Below, one piece after another: positions 32,695 to 41,320 of a stretch of 64,000 nucleotides of DNA (position 1 is the first letter of the stretch; every line of letters starts with the position of its first letter). The stretch comes from Streptomyces caatingaensis (lineage in GTDB: Bacteria; Actinomycetota; Actinomycetes; Streptomycetales; Streptomycetaceae). The stretch spans positions 496,001 through 560,000 of the forward strand of contig NZ_LFXA01000018.1 of NCBI RefSeq assembly GCF_001187435.1, given 5' to 3'. Below the pieces are notes generated by a model. It was given only the letters and a program-made list of their open reading frames with translations, did not search any database and was not told the DNA's origin. Position numbers and translations under genes: made by a program.

Positions 32695-33761
32695 CCCTCA
32701 CCGAGAACCGGCCCGGGACCGCCGCCGGCGCCGTGCCGCCGCCCGGCCGGCTGCCCGGCCTGGCCATGGCGGCCGCCGGGGTGGTCCTGGCCTGGGCGGT
32801 GCACCGGCTCGTCCCCGCCGTCCCGCTGCTCACCGCTGCCGTGGTGCTGGGCGTCGCCGCGGCGCACCTGCCGGGCGTCCGGGAGCGGGTGCGCGGCGCC
32901 GGGCGGCCGGGGCTCACCCTCGCGGGGAAGCGGCTGATGCGCCTCGGCGTGGTGCTGCTGGGACTGCGGCTGAGCCTCGGCGACGTGCTGGGGGTCGGCT
33001 GGGCGACGGTGGCGGTGGTGCTGGTGACCGTCGTCGTCACCTTCTTCGGCACGCTCTGGCTCGGCCGCCGGCTCGGGCTGCGCGGCGACCAGCCGCTGCT
33101 GATCGCGACCGGCTACGCGATCTGCGGGGCGTCCGCCATCGGGGCGGTCGGCGAGGTGTCCGGCAGCGACGAGGAGGACACGGCGACGTCCGTGGCGCTG
33201 GTGACGCTCTGCGGCACGCTGGCCATCGGCGTCCTGCCGCTGCTGCACCACCCCCTCGGGCTGGACGACGCGGCCTTCGGCCGCTGGGTCGGGGCGGGCG
33301 TGCACGACGTGGGCCAGGTCGTGGCGACCGCGCAGACCGCGGGGCCGGAGGCGCTGGGCGAGGCGGTCCTCGTCAAGCTGATGCGGGTGGCGCTGCTGGC
33401 GCCGCTGGTGGGGGCCGTCGCGGTGGCGGTGCGCCGGCGGCGGGCGGGCGGCGCCGGGGGGTCCGGCGCCGGGGAGCCGGCCGCCGCCCGGGGCGGGCGG
33501 CGGCCGCCGGTCCTCCCGCTGTTCGTCGCCGGCTTCCTGGCCATGGCGGGCCTGCGCAGCACCGGCCTGTTGCCGGGCGTGGTGCTGGACGGGGCGCGGC
33601 ACGTCCAGGAACTGCTGCTCGCCGCCGCGCTGTTCGGGCTCGGCAGCGCGGTGCACCTGCCGTCGCTGGTCCGTACCGGGGGGCGGGTCGCGGCGCTCGG
33701 CCTGGGGGCGTGGGCGGTGATCGCGGGGGTGTCGTACGCGGGGGTGCTGATGGTGGGGTGA
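32691..33761 (+). CDS. YeiH-family putative sulfate exporter
   Basis: A 356-residue membrane protein of the YeiH/UPF0324 family with about ten helices. Recognisable blocks are RLMRLGVVLLGLRLSL, LLIATGYAICGASAI, GSDEEDTATSVALVTL and VGAGVHDVGQVVATA. The GTG start overlaps the cysteine dioxygenase stop. In related clusters this family is thought to remove sulfate or sulfite formed from sulfur amino acids or taurine; here the link to cysteine oxidation is contextual. Confidence 0.9.
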   Translation: MTLTENRPGTAAGAVPPPGRLPGLAMAAAGVVLAWAVHRLVPAVPLLTAAVVLGVAAAHLPGVRERVRGAGRPGLTLAGKRLMRLGVVLLGLRLSLGDVLGVGWATVAVVLVTVVVTFFGTLWLGRRLGLRGDQPLLIATGYAICGASAIGAVGEVSGSDEEDTATSVALVTLCGTLAIGVLPLLHHPLGLDDAAFGRWVGAGVHDVGQVVATAQTAGPEALGEAVLVKLMRVALLAPLVGAVAVAVRRRRAGGAGGSGAGEPAAARGGRRPPVLPLFVAGFLAMAGLRSTGLLPGVVLDGARHVQELLLAAALFGLGSAVHLPSLVRTGGRVAALGLGAWAVIAGVSYAGVLMVG

Positions 33762-33821
33762 GGGGGCTTGTCACGGGGGTGCGCGTGGTGGGGTGAGGGG
33801 CGTGTCACGGGGTGGTGCGCG
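33752..33821 (+). repeat. Two-copy tandem duplication across the exporter stop
   Basis: A unit of about 34 bases beginning GGTGGGGTGAGGGG and ending near GTGCGCG occurs twice, the first copy containing the exporter stop codon. The copies differ by a few bases. It looks like a recent slippage duplication. Confidence 0.55.
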
Positions 33822-33985
33822 CCGGGCGCGAGGCGGACGGCGTACGGCGCGCGGCGGGCTCGCCGGGAGGGGCGTGGGGCGGGTGGGGCCCCGGTCCGTG
33901 ACCGATGAGGTAGGGCCAACGGACGAGACCGTTCCGGCCCCTGGACAGAAGCGCCGGGAGCTGCTCCGTCCCTACGCTCTCCGGC

Positions 33986-35440
33986 ATGAACAGCACTGAC
34001 TCCATACCGTCGGCCGCCGGGGCCGCCGACGCCGCCGAGGCGCCACCGGGGGAGGCCGGGGGCGTCCTCGGACGCCGGTACCGCGCGCTCACCCTCGGCA
34101 TCATCTCCGTCGTCTCCCTCATCGCCTTCGAGGCGAGCGCCATCACCACCGCCATGCCCTTCGCGGCCCGGGCGCTGGGCGGCGTCGGGCTGTACGCCTT
34201 CGCCTTCTCCGCCTACTTCACGGCCAGCCTCTTCTCGATGTCCGTCGCGGGGCAGTGGGCCGACCGGTCCGGGCCGCTGGGCCCGCTCTTCACCGGCATC
34301 GCCACCTTCGGCGCCGGGCTGGTGCTCGCCGGCTCCGCGCAGCAGATGTGGATGCTCGTGGCGTCGCGGGCCGTGCAGGGCCTGGGCGGCGGGCTCGTCG
34401 TGGTGTCCCTGTACGTGGTCGTGGGCCGCGCCTACCCCGACCGGCTGCGGCCCAAGATCCTCGCGGCGTTCTCGGCCGCGTGGGTGGTGCCCGTCCTCGT
34501 CGGCCCCGTGGTCGCCGGCTCGGTGGCCGAGCGGCTGAGCTGGCGCTGGGTCTTCCTGGCGATCCCGGTGCTGATCCTGCTGCCGCTCGCGGTGATGCTG
34601 CCGGCGCTGCGGAAGGTCCCGCGCGGGGCGGCGGGAGGGGCTCCCGACCGGCGGCGGATCGCCCTCGCGCTGGCCGTCGCCGTCGGGGCCGGACTGCTCC
34701 AGTACGCGGGCCAGGACCGTGCGTGGCTCGCCCTCGTGCCGGCGGCCGCGGGGCTCGCGCTGCTCGCGCCGTCCATCGTCCGGCTGCTGCCCAAGGGCAC
34801 CTTCCGGGCGGTGCGCGGGCTGCCGTCCGTGGTGCTGCTGCGGGGGATCGCGGTGGGCGCGTTCCTCGCGTCCGAGAGCTTCGTCCCGCTCATGCTGGTG
34901 AGCGAGCGCGGCATGTCGGCGACCGCCGCGGGACTCTCCCTCACCGGCGGCGGCCTCACCTGGAGCCTCGGCTCCTACACCCAGAGCCGGTCGCGGCTGG
35001 AGCCGTACCGGCGGCGGCTGATGTGCCTCGGGCTGGTGCTGATGGCCGCCGCGATCGCGACGGTGCCGCTGGTGCTGCTGGACGGGGCGCCGGTGTGGCT
35101 GGTCGCCGTCTCGTGGATCGTGGGCGGCTACGGGATCGGGCTGAACGTCTCCAGCAGCGCGGTGCTCGCGCTGGAGCTGTCCCCGCGCGGGGAGGAGGGC
35201 GTCAGCTCGGCGGCCCTCCAGATCTCCGAGGCGCTGGGGAACATCGTGCTCGTCGGCGTCGCGGGCGTGCTCTTCGGCGCGTTCGGGGGCGGGACCGTCG
35301 CCCAGGGCGCCCATGGCACGGCGGACGCGGCGCCCCACGCGGCGTTCGCCGCCGTGTACACCGCCATGGCCGCGACGGCCGTGGCCGGCGCGCTGGTCGC
35401 CACGCGGCTGCGGCCGAAGGGCGGGGTGCGCCCGGCATGA
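33986..35440 (+). CDS. MFS exporter, 14-helix type
   Basis: A 484-residue transporter with about 14 hydrophobic segments. Its blocks include SLIAFEASAITTAMPFAAR, SVAGQWADRSGP (the loop 2-3 motif), SRAVQGLGGGLVVVSLYVV and WRWVFLAIPVLILLPLA. This fits the multidrug or metabolite exporter group (DHA2-like) rather than sugar porters. The gap of 224 bases before it contains the small tandem duplication and no gene. The substrate is unknown. Confidence 0.88.
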   Translation: MNSTDSIPSAAGAADAAEAPPGEAGGVLGRRYRALTLGIISVVSLIAFEASAITTAMPFAARALGGVGLYAFAFSAYFTASLFSMSVAGQWADRSGPLGPLFTGIATFGAGLVLAGSAQQMWMLVASRAVQGLGGGLVVVSLYVVVGRAYPDRLRPKILAAFSAAWVVPVLVGPVVAGSVAERLSWRWVFLAIPVLILLPLAVMLPALRKVPRGAAGGAPDRRRIALALAVAVGAGLLQYAGQDRAWLALVPAAAGLALLAPSIVRLLPKGTFRAVRGLPSVVLLRGIAVGAFLASESFVPLMLVSERGMSATAAGLSLTGGGLTWSLGSYTQSRSRLEPYRRRLMCLGLVLMAAAIATVPLVLLDGAPVWLVAVSWIVGGYGIGLNVSSSAVLALELSPRGEEGVSSAALQISEALGNIVLVGVAGVLFGAFGGGTVAQGAHGTADAAPHAAFAAVYTAMAATAVAGALVATRLRPKGGVRPA

Positions 35441-35625
35441 CCTCGCCTCCCGAACCGGACACGTGCGGCTCGCGCTGCCCTCCCCCGGCACGGCCGGGCC
35501 CCGCACCGCGGGGGCCGCGCACGGACGCCGGGCGAGTGGCGGGAACGGGACTCCCGCCACTCGCCCCCGGGTAGGCTGTCGCGGTTGTCGTTTCCTCAAG
35601 GCCCCCGATCCACCCGACGGAGACC

Positions 35626-37416
35626 GTGACTACCACCACAGCCACCAACCACCTCTCGCCCGCCTTCCCCGGCCGGGCCCCCTGGGGTACCGCGAACAAG
35701 CTGCGCGCCTGGCAGCAGGCCGCCATGGACCGTTACGTCCAGACCCAGCCCCGCGACTTCCTCGCCGTCGCGACCCCGGGAGCGGGAAAGACCACCTTCG
35801 CGCTGACCCTCGCCTCCTGGCTGCTGCACCACCACGTCGTCCAGCAGGTGACCGTGGTCGCGCCGACCGAGCACCTGAAGAAGCAGTGGGCGGAGGCCGC
35901 CGCCCGCGTCGGGATCAAGCTCGACCCGGAGTACAGCGCGGGCCCGCTCGGCCGCGAGTACAACGGCGTCGCCGTGACGTACGCGGGCGTCGGCGTCCGC
36001 CCGATGCTGCACCGCAACCGCTGCGAGCAGCGCAAGACGCTCGTCATCCTGGACGAGATCCACCACGCCGGCGACTCCCGCTCCTGGGGCGACGCCTGCC
36101 TGGAGGCGTTCGAGCCGGCCACCCGCCGGCTGTGCCTGACCGGCACGCCGTTCCGCTCGGACACCAACCCCATCCCGTTCGTCACGTACGAGGAGGGCGC
36201 CGACGGGATCCGCCGCTCCTCCGCCGACTACACCTACGGCTACGGCAACGCGCTCGCCGACGGCGTCGTCCGCCCGGTCATCTTCCTCTCCTACAGCGGC
36301 AACATGCGCTGGCGCACCAAGGCCGGCGACGAGCTGGAGGCCCGCCTCGGCGAGCCGATGACCAAGGACGCGGTCAGCCAGGCGTGGCGCACCGCGCTGG
36401 ACCCGCGCGGCGACTGGATGCCCAACGTGCTGCGCGCCGCCGACCAGCGGCTGAGCGAGGTGCGGAAGTCCATCCCGGACGCCGGCGCCCTCGTCATCGC
36501 CTCCGACCAGGACTCGGCGCGCGCCTACGCCAAGCTGCTCCGGGAGATCACCGGCGAGGGCCCCACCGTCGTCCTCTCCGACGACTCCGGCGCCTCGCAG
36601 CGCATCGACGACTTCTCCCGGGGCGACGCGCGCTGGATGGTCGCCGTCCGCATGGTGTCCGAGGGCGTGGACGTGCCCCGGCTCGCGGTCGGCGTCTACG
36701 CGACGACGATCTCGACGCCGCTGTTCTTCGCCCAGGCGGTCGGCCGCTTCGTCCGGTCGCGCCGGCGCGGCGAGACCGCGTCCGTCTTCCTCCCCACCAT
36801 CCCCATGCTGCTCGGCTTCGCCAACGAGATGGAGGCCGAGCGCGACCACGTCCTCGACCGGCCGAAGAAGGAGGGGGACGAGGAGGACCCCTACGCCGAG
36901 TCCGAGAAGGAGATGGACGAGGCGAACAAGCAGCAGGACGAGGACACCGGCGAGCAGGACATGCTGCCGTTCGAGGCGCTGGAGTCCGACGCCGTCTTCG
37001 ACCGGGTGATGTACAACGGCGCCGAGTTCGGCATGCAGGCCCACCCGGGCAGCGAGGAGGAGCAGGACTACCTCGGCATTCCCGGCCTGCTGGAGCCCGA
37101 GCAGGTCCAACTGCTGCTCCAGAAGCGGCAGGCGCGGCAGATCGCGCACAGCCGGCGCAAGCCGGACGAGCAGGCCGACCTGCTGGAGATCCCGGCCGAG
37201 CGGCGGCCGGTGGTCACGCACAAGGAGCTGCTGCACCTGCGCAAGGAGCTCAACACCCTGGTCGGGGCGTACGCCCACCAGAGCGGCAAGCCGCACGGCG
37301 TGATCCACACCGAGCTGCGGCGCACCTGCGGCGGCCCGCCGAGCGCGGAGGCGACGGCCGGGCAGCTGACGGAGCGCATCAAGAAGCTGCGGGAGTGGGC
37401 GACGCGCATGAAGTAG
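35626..37416 (+). CDS. SF2 DEAD/DEAH-box helicase
   Basis: A 596-residue superfamily 2 helicase. Walker A is ATPGAGKTTF around residues 50-59, and the DExH box is LDEIHHAGD with Asp143. Motif III is LTGTPFRSD, and motif VI is QAVGRFVRSRR. An acidic Glu/Asp/Lys region (about residues 405-450) and a C-terminal helical domain follow. It resembles UvrB/RecG-independent restriction-type helicases in core motifs, and no nuclease domain is visible. GTG start with a GACGGAGA ribosome site. Its cellular role is not known. Confidence 0.9.
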   Translation: MTTTTATNHLSPAFPGRAPWGTANKLRAWQQAAMDRYVQTQPRDFLAVATPGAGKTTFALTLASWLLHHHVVQQVTVVAPTEHLKKQWAEAAARVGIKLDPEYSAGPLGREYNGVAVTYAGVGVRPMLHRNRCEQRKTLVILDEIHHAGDSRSWGDACLEAFEPATRRLCLTGTPFRSDTNPIPFVTYEEGADGIRRSSADYTYGYGNALADGVVRPVIFLSYSGNMRWRTKAGDELEARLGEPMTKDAVSQAWRTALDPRGDWMPNVLRAADQRLSEVRKSIPDAGALVIASDQDSARAYAKLLREITGEGPTVVLSDDSGASQRIDDFSRGDARWMVAVRMVSEGVDVPRLAVGVYATTISTPLFFAQAVGRFVRSRRRGETASVFLPTIPMLLGFANEMEAERDHVLDRPKKEGDEEDPYAESEKEMDEANKQQDEDTGEQDMLPFEALESDAVFDRVMYNGAEFGMQAHPGSEEEQDYLGIPGLLEPEQVQLLLQKRQARQIAHSRRKPDEQADLLEIPAERRPVVTHKELLHLRKELNTLVGAYAHQSGKPHGVIHTELRRTCGGPPSAEATAGQLTERIKKLREWATRMK

Positions 37417-37670
37417 CGGGCCGGTGCGGCAGCCGACCGGGCCTTCCCCAAATCCCGTGCGGAGCGCCCGGATTGTGGGCAGACTCTTCCGCTGAGCGGA
37501 CCGGCTCGCTAGCGTGCCGGTCACGCACACGCCCCGTGGCAGCGCCGCCGCGGAGCGCGGCCGGTTGTACGTCTGTTTCACCGGCGGCCTCTCTCACGCG
37601 CTGCCGGACGGGACCGGAGGCGCAACCCCACCACGACGAGAGCCCGCCTTTCATCGGAGGAGGGGGCGTC

Positions 37671-38312
37671 GTGACCGCGGAGACTTCGCAGACGCTCGAC
37701 AGAGGACTGCGCGTCCTGAAACTGCTCGCCGACACCGACCACGGCCTGACCGTCACCGAGCTGGCCGCCCGGCTCGGCGTCAACCGGACCGTCGTCTACC
37801 GGCTGCTCGCCACGCTCGAGCAGCACGCGCTCGTCCGGCGGGACGTCGGCGGCCGGGCCCGGGTGGGCCTGGGCGTCCTGCGGCTGGGCCGGCAGGTGCA
37901 CCCGCTCGTGCGGGAGGCGGCCCTGCCGGCGCTGCGGGCGCTGGCCGAGGACGTGGGCGCCACCGCCCATCTGACGCTCGTCGACGGCGCGGAGGCGCTC
38001 GCCGTCGCCGTCGTCGAGCCGACCTGGACGGACTACCACGTCGCCTACCGCGCCGGCTTCCGGCACCCGCTGGACCGCGGCGCGGCCGGCCGCGCCATAC
38101 TCGCCGCCCGCGCGGGCGACGTCGACAACCCCGGCTACGCGCTCACCCACGGCGAGCTGGAGGCCGGCGCGAGCGGCGCCGCGGCGCCGCTGCTCGGCGT
38201 CAGCGGCATCGAGGGCAGCGTGGGCGTCGTCATGCTCACCGACGCCGTCCCGCACCGCGTCGGGCCGCGGGTCGTCGAGGCGGCGAAGGAGGTGGCGGAC
38301 GCGCTGAGGTGA
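37671..38312 (+). CDS. IclR-family transcriptional regulator
   Basis: A 213-residue protein. The N-terminal winged helix reads TLDRGLRVLKLLADTDHGLT then ELAARLGVNRTVVYRLLATL. The C-terminal part is an IclR effector domain (GATAHLTLVDGAEALAVAVV, AGFRHPLDRGAAGRAIL). It is somewhat shorter than the common 250-residue members. The GTG start has a near-ideal GGAGGAGGGGG site. No operon partner is close: the helicase lies 254 bases upstream and the protease follows after 44 bases, so its targets are unknown. Confidence 0.9.
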   Translation: MTAETSQTLDRGLRVLKLLADTDHGLTVTELAARLGVNRTVVYRLLATLEQHALVRRDVGGRARVGLGVLRLGRQVHPLVREAALPALRALAEDVGATAHLTLVDGAEALAVAVVEPTWTDYHVAYRAGFRHPLDRGAAGRAILAARAGDVDNPGYALTHGELEAGASGAAAPLLGVSGIEGSVGVVMLTDAVPHRVGPRVVEAAKEVADALR

Positions 38313-38356
38313 GGGCGGCCGGGCGTGCGGGACCGCCGGTGAACTAGATTCGCACC

Positions 38357-39160
38357 ATGCGTTTCCCGCCCCCGTCCGCGTGGTCCCCCCGGGCCCGGAT
38401 CTCCGCCGTCTGCGCCCTGCCCGTCCTCGCCCTGCTCGGGACCGCGGCCTTCGCCCCCCTGCCGTTCTCCATCGCCCGGCCCGGCTCCACGGTGAACGTG
38501 CTGGGCGACCACCAGGGCAAGCCGGTGATCTCGGTGAGCGGTGCGGAGACCCGCCGCACGAGCGGACAGCTGCGGATGTCCTCGATCATCGCCACCGGTC
38601 CGCGGGCGGACGTCGGCCTGGCGGACGTGGCGAGCGACTGGTTCCGCACGGACCGGGCGGTGATGCCGCGCGACTCCGTCTTCCCGCCGGGCAAGTCCGA
38701 CAAGGAGACGGAGGAGCACAACATCGCCGAGATGACCAAGTCCCAGGACTCCGCGACGCGCGCCGCCCTCGCGTATCTGCACCGCTCGCCCAAGGACGTC
38801 AAGGTGACCCTCCGGCTCGCCGACATCGGCGGGCCGAGCGCGGGCCTGATGTTCGCCCTCGGCATCGTCGACAAGCTCGACGGGGACGGGCGGGGCGGCG
38901 ACCTCACCGGCGGGCGGACGATAGGCGGCACGGGCACGATCGAGCCGGACGGGACGGTCGGCCCGGTGGGCGGCGTGCCGCTGAAGGTGCAGGCGGAGGG
39001 GCGGGACGGGGCTGCGGTCTTCCTCGTGCCGAAGGCGCAGTGCGAGGAGGCGAAGGGGGAGGCTCCGGAGGGGATGCGCCTGATTCCCGTCGTCGGTCTG
39101 CGGGATGCGGTCGCCTCGCTGAAGGCGTTGTCTTCGGGGGGGCGGGTGCCGGCCTGCTGA
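38357..39160 (+). CDS. YlbL-like Lon-domain serine protease lacking the PDZ domain
   Basis: A 267-residue protein with an N-terminal transmembrane helix or signal (ISAVCALPVLALLGTAAF). An external YlbL-type region contains STVNVLGD, VMPRDSVFPPG and MTKSQDSATRAALAYL. A C-terminal S16 domain carries the Ser-Lys dyad: Ser161 in GGPSAGLMFALG and Lys210 in GGVPLKVQAE. Bacillus YlbL has a PDZ domain between these regions; here the two abut, so the PDZ is missing. It probably cleaves exported or membrane proteins. Confidence 0.85.
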   Translation: MRFPPPSAWSPRARISAVCALPVLALLGTAAFAPLPFSIARPGSTVNVLGDHQGKPVISVSGAETRRTSGQLRMSSIIATGPRADVGLADVASDWFRTDRAVMPRDSVFPPGKSDKETEEHNIAEMTKSQDSATRAALAYLHRSPKDVKVTLRLADIGGPSAGLMFALGIVDKLDGDGRGGDLTGGRTIGGTGTIEPDGTVGPVGGVPLKVQAEGRDGAAVFLVPKAQCEEAKGEAPEGMRLIPVVGLRDAVASLKALSSGGRVPAC

Positions 39161-39186
39161 TGCCCGCGGGGGATTGAGCCCCCGCC

Positions 39187-39480
39187 CCGCCCTTTCACCG
39201 TTTCTTCCGGGGCTGCGCCCCGCACCCCACCCGGGGGGCTGCGCCCTCGGCCGGGACCGCGCTGCCGCGCGGTGTGGCGGGGGCTGCGCCCCCTGTGCCC
39301 CGCCGCGCTGCGCGCGGTTCCGTCGCGGCTCCGCCGCTCGTTCCCGTCGTTCCCGAACGCGGAGCGCGGTAGCGGGCCCGGGGCGGAGCCCCCGGGTGGG
39401 GTGCGGGGCGGGGCCCGGGCCCGTCGTGCGGAGTGGCGGGTCGTACAGGGCGGAGCTCCTGTGGAAGAGGGTTGGGGTGG
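39187..39480. repeat. GC-rich hairpin island 1
   Basis: The gap after the protease gene begins with CCGCCCTTTCACCGTTTC followed by GGGGCTGCGCCCC hairpins. Related GC-rich units continue to about 39480. The same start sequence borders the islands at 46.7 and 55.8 kb. No gene is present. Its right boundary unit is missing, unlike the other two. Confidence 0.6.
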
Positions 39481-39483
39481 GGG

Positions 39484-39957
39484 TCAGTCGTCGGCGCCCG
39501 CGGCCTCTCGCACCAGGGGGATGATCCGCAGCGGCACCGCGTTCTCCATCACGATCGCCGTGGACGCCCGCACGATGCCCTCGATGCCGACCACCTTGTC
39601 GATCACCCGCTGGAGATCCGCGTTCGAGCGGGCGACGAGCCGGCAGAGCATGTCCCCGTGCCCGGTGATGGTGTGCAGCTCCAGCACCTCCGGCACCCCC
39701 GCCAGGTGCGTGCGCACGTCCGCCCCCTGCCCCTGCCGGATCTCCAGCGTGGCGAAGGCGGTCACCGGATAGCCGAGCGCCGCCGGGTCCACGTCCGGCC
39801 CGAAGCCGCGGATGACGCCCTGGGACAGGAGGCGGTCGAGCCGCGCCTGTGCCGTGCCGCGGGCGACGCCCAGGCGGCGGGACGCCTCCAGGACGCCGAT
39901 GCGCGGCTCGCGCGCGAGCAGTTCGATGAGCCTGCCGTCCAAACGATCGATCGCCAT
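39484..39957 (-). CDS. Lrp/AsnC-family regulator next to HPPD
   Basis: A 157-residue Lrp/AsnC protein. The HTH is LDGRLIELLAREPRIGVLEA then RRLGVARGTAQARLDRLLSQ, followed by a RAM ligand domain with VLELHTITGHGDMLCRLVAR. The ATG at 39957 follows GAGGGGAAG. It is divergent from the 4-hydroxyphenylpyruvate dioxygenase gene with a 121-base gap, so control of tyrosine catabolism by an aromatic amino acid or derivative is likely (inference from position). Confidence 0.92.
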   Translation of the reverse strand: MAIDRLDGRLIELLAREPRIGVLEASRRLGVARGTAQARLDRLLSQGVIRGFGPDVDPAALGYPVTAFATLEIRQGQGADVRTHLAGVPEVLELHTITGHGDMLCRLVARSNADLQRVIDKVVGIEGIVRASTAIVMENAVPLRIIPLVREAAGADD

Positions 39958-40078
39958 GATCTTCCCCTCGTGGGCATCCTGTACAGAACGTCCGGCGTTA
40001 CCGGCGGTGCACTGTGCAGATTGCCCAGCCGATGCACGAACTATTGCGCACCTTGTGGATCGGCGAGACGCTGCGGCC
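39958..40078. promoter_or_regulatory. Divergent promoter region of the Lrp gene and HPPD
   Basis: The gap holds TGCACTGTGCA near 40010 and further TGCAC and TTGCGCA words up to 40051. Spaced TGCA-type half sites are common in Lrp/AsnC operators. I cannot fix promoter boxes. Confidence 0.35.
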
Positions 40079-41224
40079 ATGACGCAGACCACGGATCACA
40101 CCTCTGACACCGCACGGCAGGCCGACCCCTTCCCGGTCAAGGGGATGGACGCGGTGGTCTTCGCCGTCGGCAACGCCAAGCAGGCGGCGCACTACTACTC
40201 GTCCGCCTTCGGCATGAAGCTGGTCGCCTACTCCGGACCGGAGAACGGCAGCCGGGAGACGGCGAGTTACGTCCTGGAGTCGGGCGGCGCCCGGTTCGTC
40301 CTCACCACCGTGATCAAGGCAACGAGCGAGCGCGGCCGCTTCCTGGAGCGGCACGTGGCCGAGCACGGCGACGGCGTCGTGGACCTGGCGATCGAGGTCC
40401 CGGACGCACGGGCCGCGTACGCCTTCGCGGTCGAGAACGGCGCACGCGGCCTGGAGGAGCCGTACGAGCTGAAGGACGAGCACGGCACCGTCGTCCTCGC
40501 CGCCATCGCGACGTACGGCGAGACCCGCCACACGCTCGTCGACCGCTCCGGCTACAACGGCCCCTACCTCCCCGGCTACACGGCCGCCGAACCGATCGTG
40601 ACCCCGCCCGAGCGGCGCAACTTCCAGGCCATCGACCACTGCGTGGGCAACGTCGAACTCGGCCGCATGGACGAGTGGGTGACCTTCTACCACAAGGTCA
40701 TGGGCTTCACGAACATGAAGGAGTTCGTGGGCGACGACATCGCCACCGAGTACTCCGCGCTGATGTCCAAGGTCGTCGCGGACGGCACCCGCAAGGTGAA
40801 GTTCCCGCTCAACGAGCCGGCCGTGGCGAAGAAGAAGTCGCAGATCGACGAGTACCTGGAGTTCTACGGCGGGCCCGGCGTCCAGCACATCGCGCTCGCG
40901 ACGAACGACATCGTCGCGACCGTGCGCCAGATGAAGGCGGCCGGCGTCCAGTTCCTGGACACGCCCGACTCGTACTACGACACCCTGGGCGAGTGGGCGG
41001 GCGAGACGCGCGTCCCCGTCGAGACGCTCCGCGAGCTGAAGATCCTCGTCGACCGCGACGAGGACGGCTACCTGCTCCAGATCTTCACCAAGCCGGTGCA
41101 GGACCGGCCGACGGTCTTCTTCGAGATGATCGAGCGGCACGGGTCGATGGGCTTCGGCAAGGGCAACTTCAAGGCGCTGTTCGAGGCGATCGAGCGCGAG
41201 CAGGCCAAGCGGGGGAACTTGTAG
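40079..41224 (+). CDS. hppD: 4-hydroxyphenylpyruvate dioxygenase
   Basis: A 381-residue enzyme that converts 4-hydroxyphenylpyruvate to homogentisate in tyrosine catabolism. Two vicinal-oxygen-chelate domains are present. The iron ligands are His187 (AIDHCVGN), His270 (GVQHIALAT) and Glu349 (FFEMIERHG), exactly at the family's usual positions. The C-terminal helix GKGNFKALFEAIEREQ is typical. The ATG at 40079 gives the usual length. It is flanked by a divergent Lrp regulator and ended by the hairpin at 41247-41280. Confidence 0.96.
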   Translation: MTQTTDHTSDTARQADPFPVKGMDAVVFAVGNAKQAAHYYSSAFGMKLVAYSGPENGSRETASYVLESGGARFVLTTVIKATSERGRFLERHVAEHGDGVVDLAIEVPDARAAYAFAVENGARGLEEPYELKDEHGTVVLAAIATYGETRHTLVDRSGYNGPYLPGYTAAEPIVTPPERRNFQAIDHCVGNVELGRMDEWVTFYHKVMGFTNMKEFVGDDIATEYSALMSKVVADGTRKVKFPLNEPAVAKKKSQIDEYLEFYGGPGVQHIALATNDIVATVRQMKAAGVQFLDTPDSYYDTLGEWAGETRVPVETLRELKILVDRDEDGYLLQIFTKPVQDRPTVFFEMIERHGSMGFGKGNFKALFEAIEREQAKRGNL

Positions 41225-41246
41225 GGGATCCGGCCGCCGCAGGACC

Positions 41247-41280
41247 GCGCCGCCCCGCCCGCACGCGCGGGCGGGGCGGC
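41247..41280 (+). terminator. Strong hairpin terminator after hppD
   Basis: The 15-bp perfect stem CGCCGCCCCGCCCGC/GCGGGCGGGGCGGCG closes a 4-base ACGC loop. It begins 22 bases after the hppD stop. Confidence 0.8.
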
Positions 41281-41320
41281 GATCTTCCGTGTGCGCGGCG
41301 GGCGGTGGCAGAGTGAACAC

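Noticed and set aside
35626..37416. Helicase as part of a phage-defence island
   Set aside because: No nuclease, methylase or other defence gene is adjacent. Neighbours are a transporter, an IclR regulator and a protease, so the call stays at helicase.
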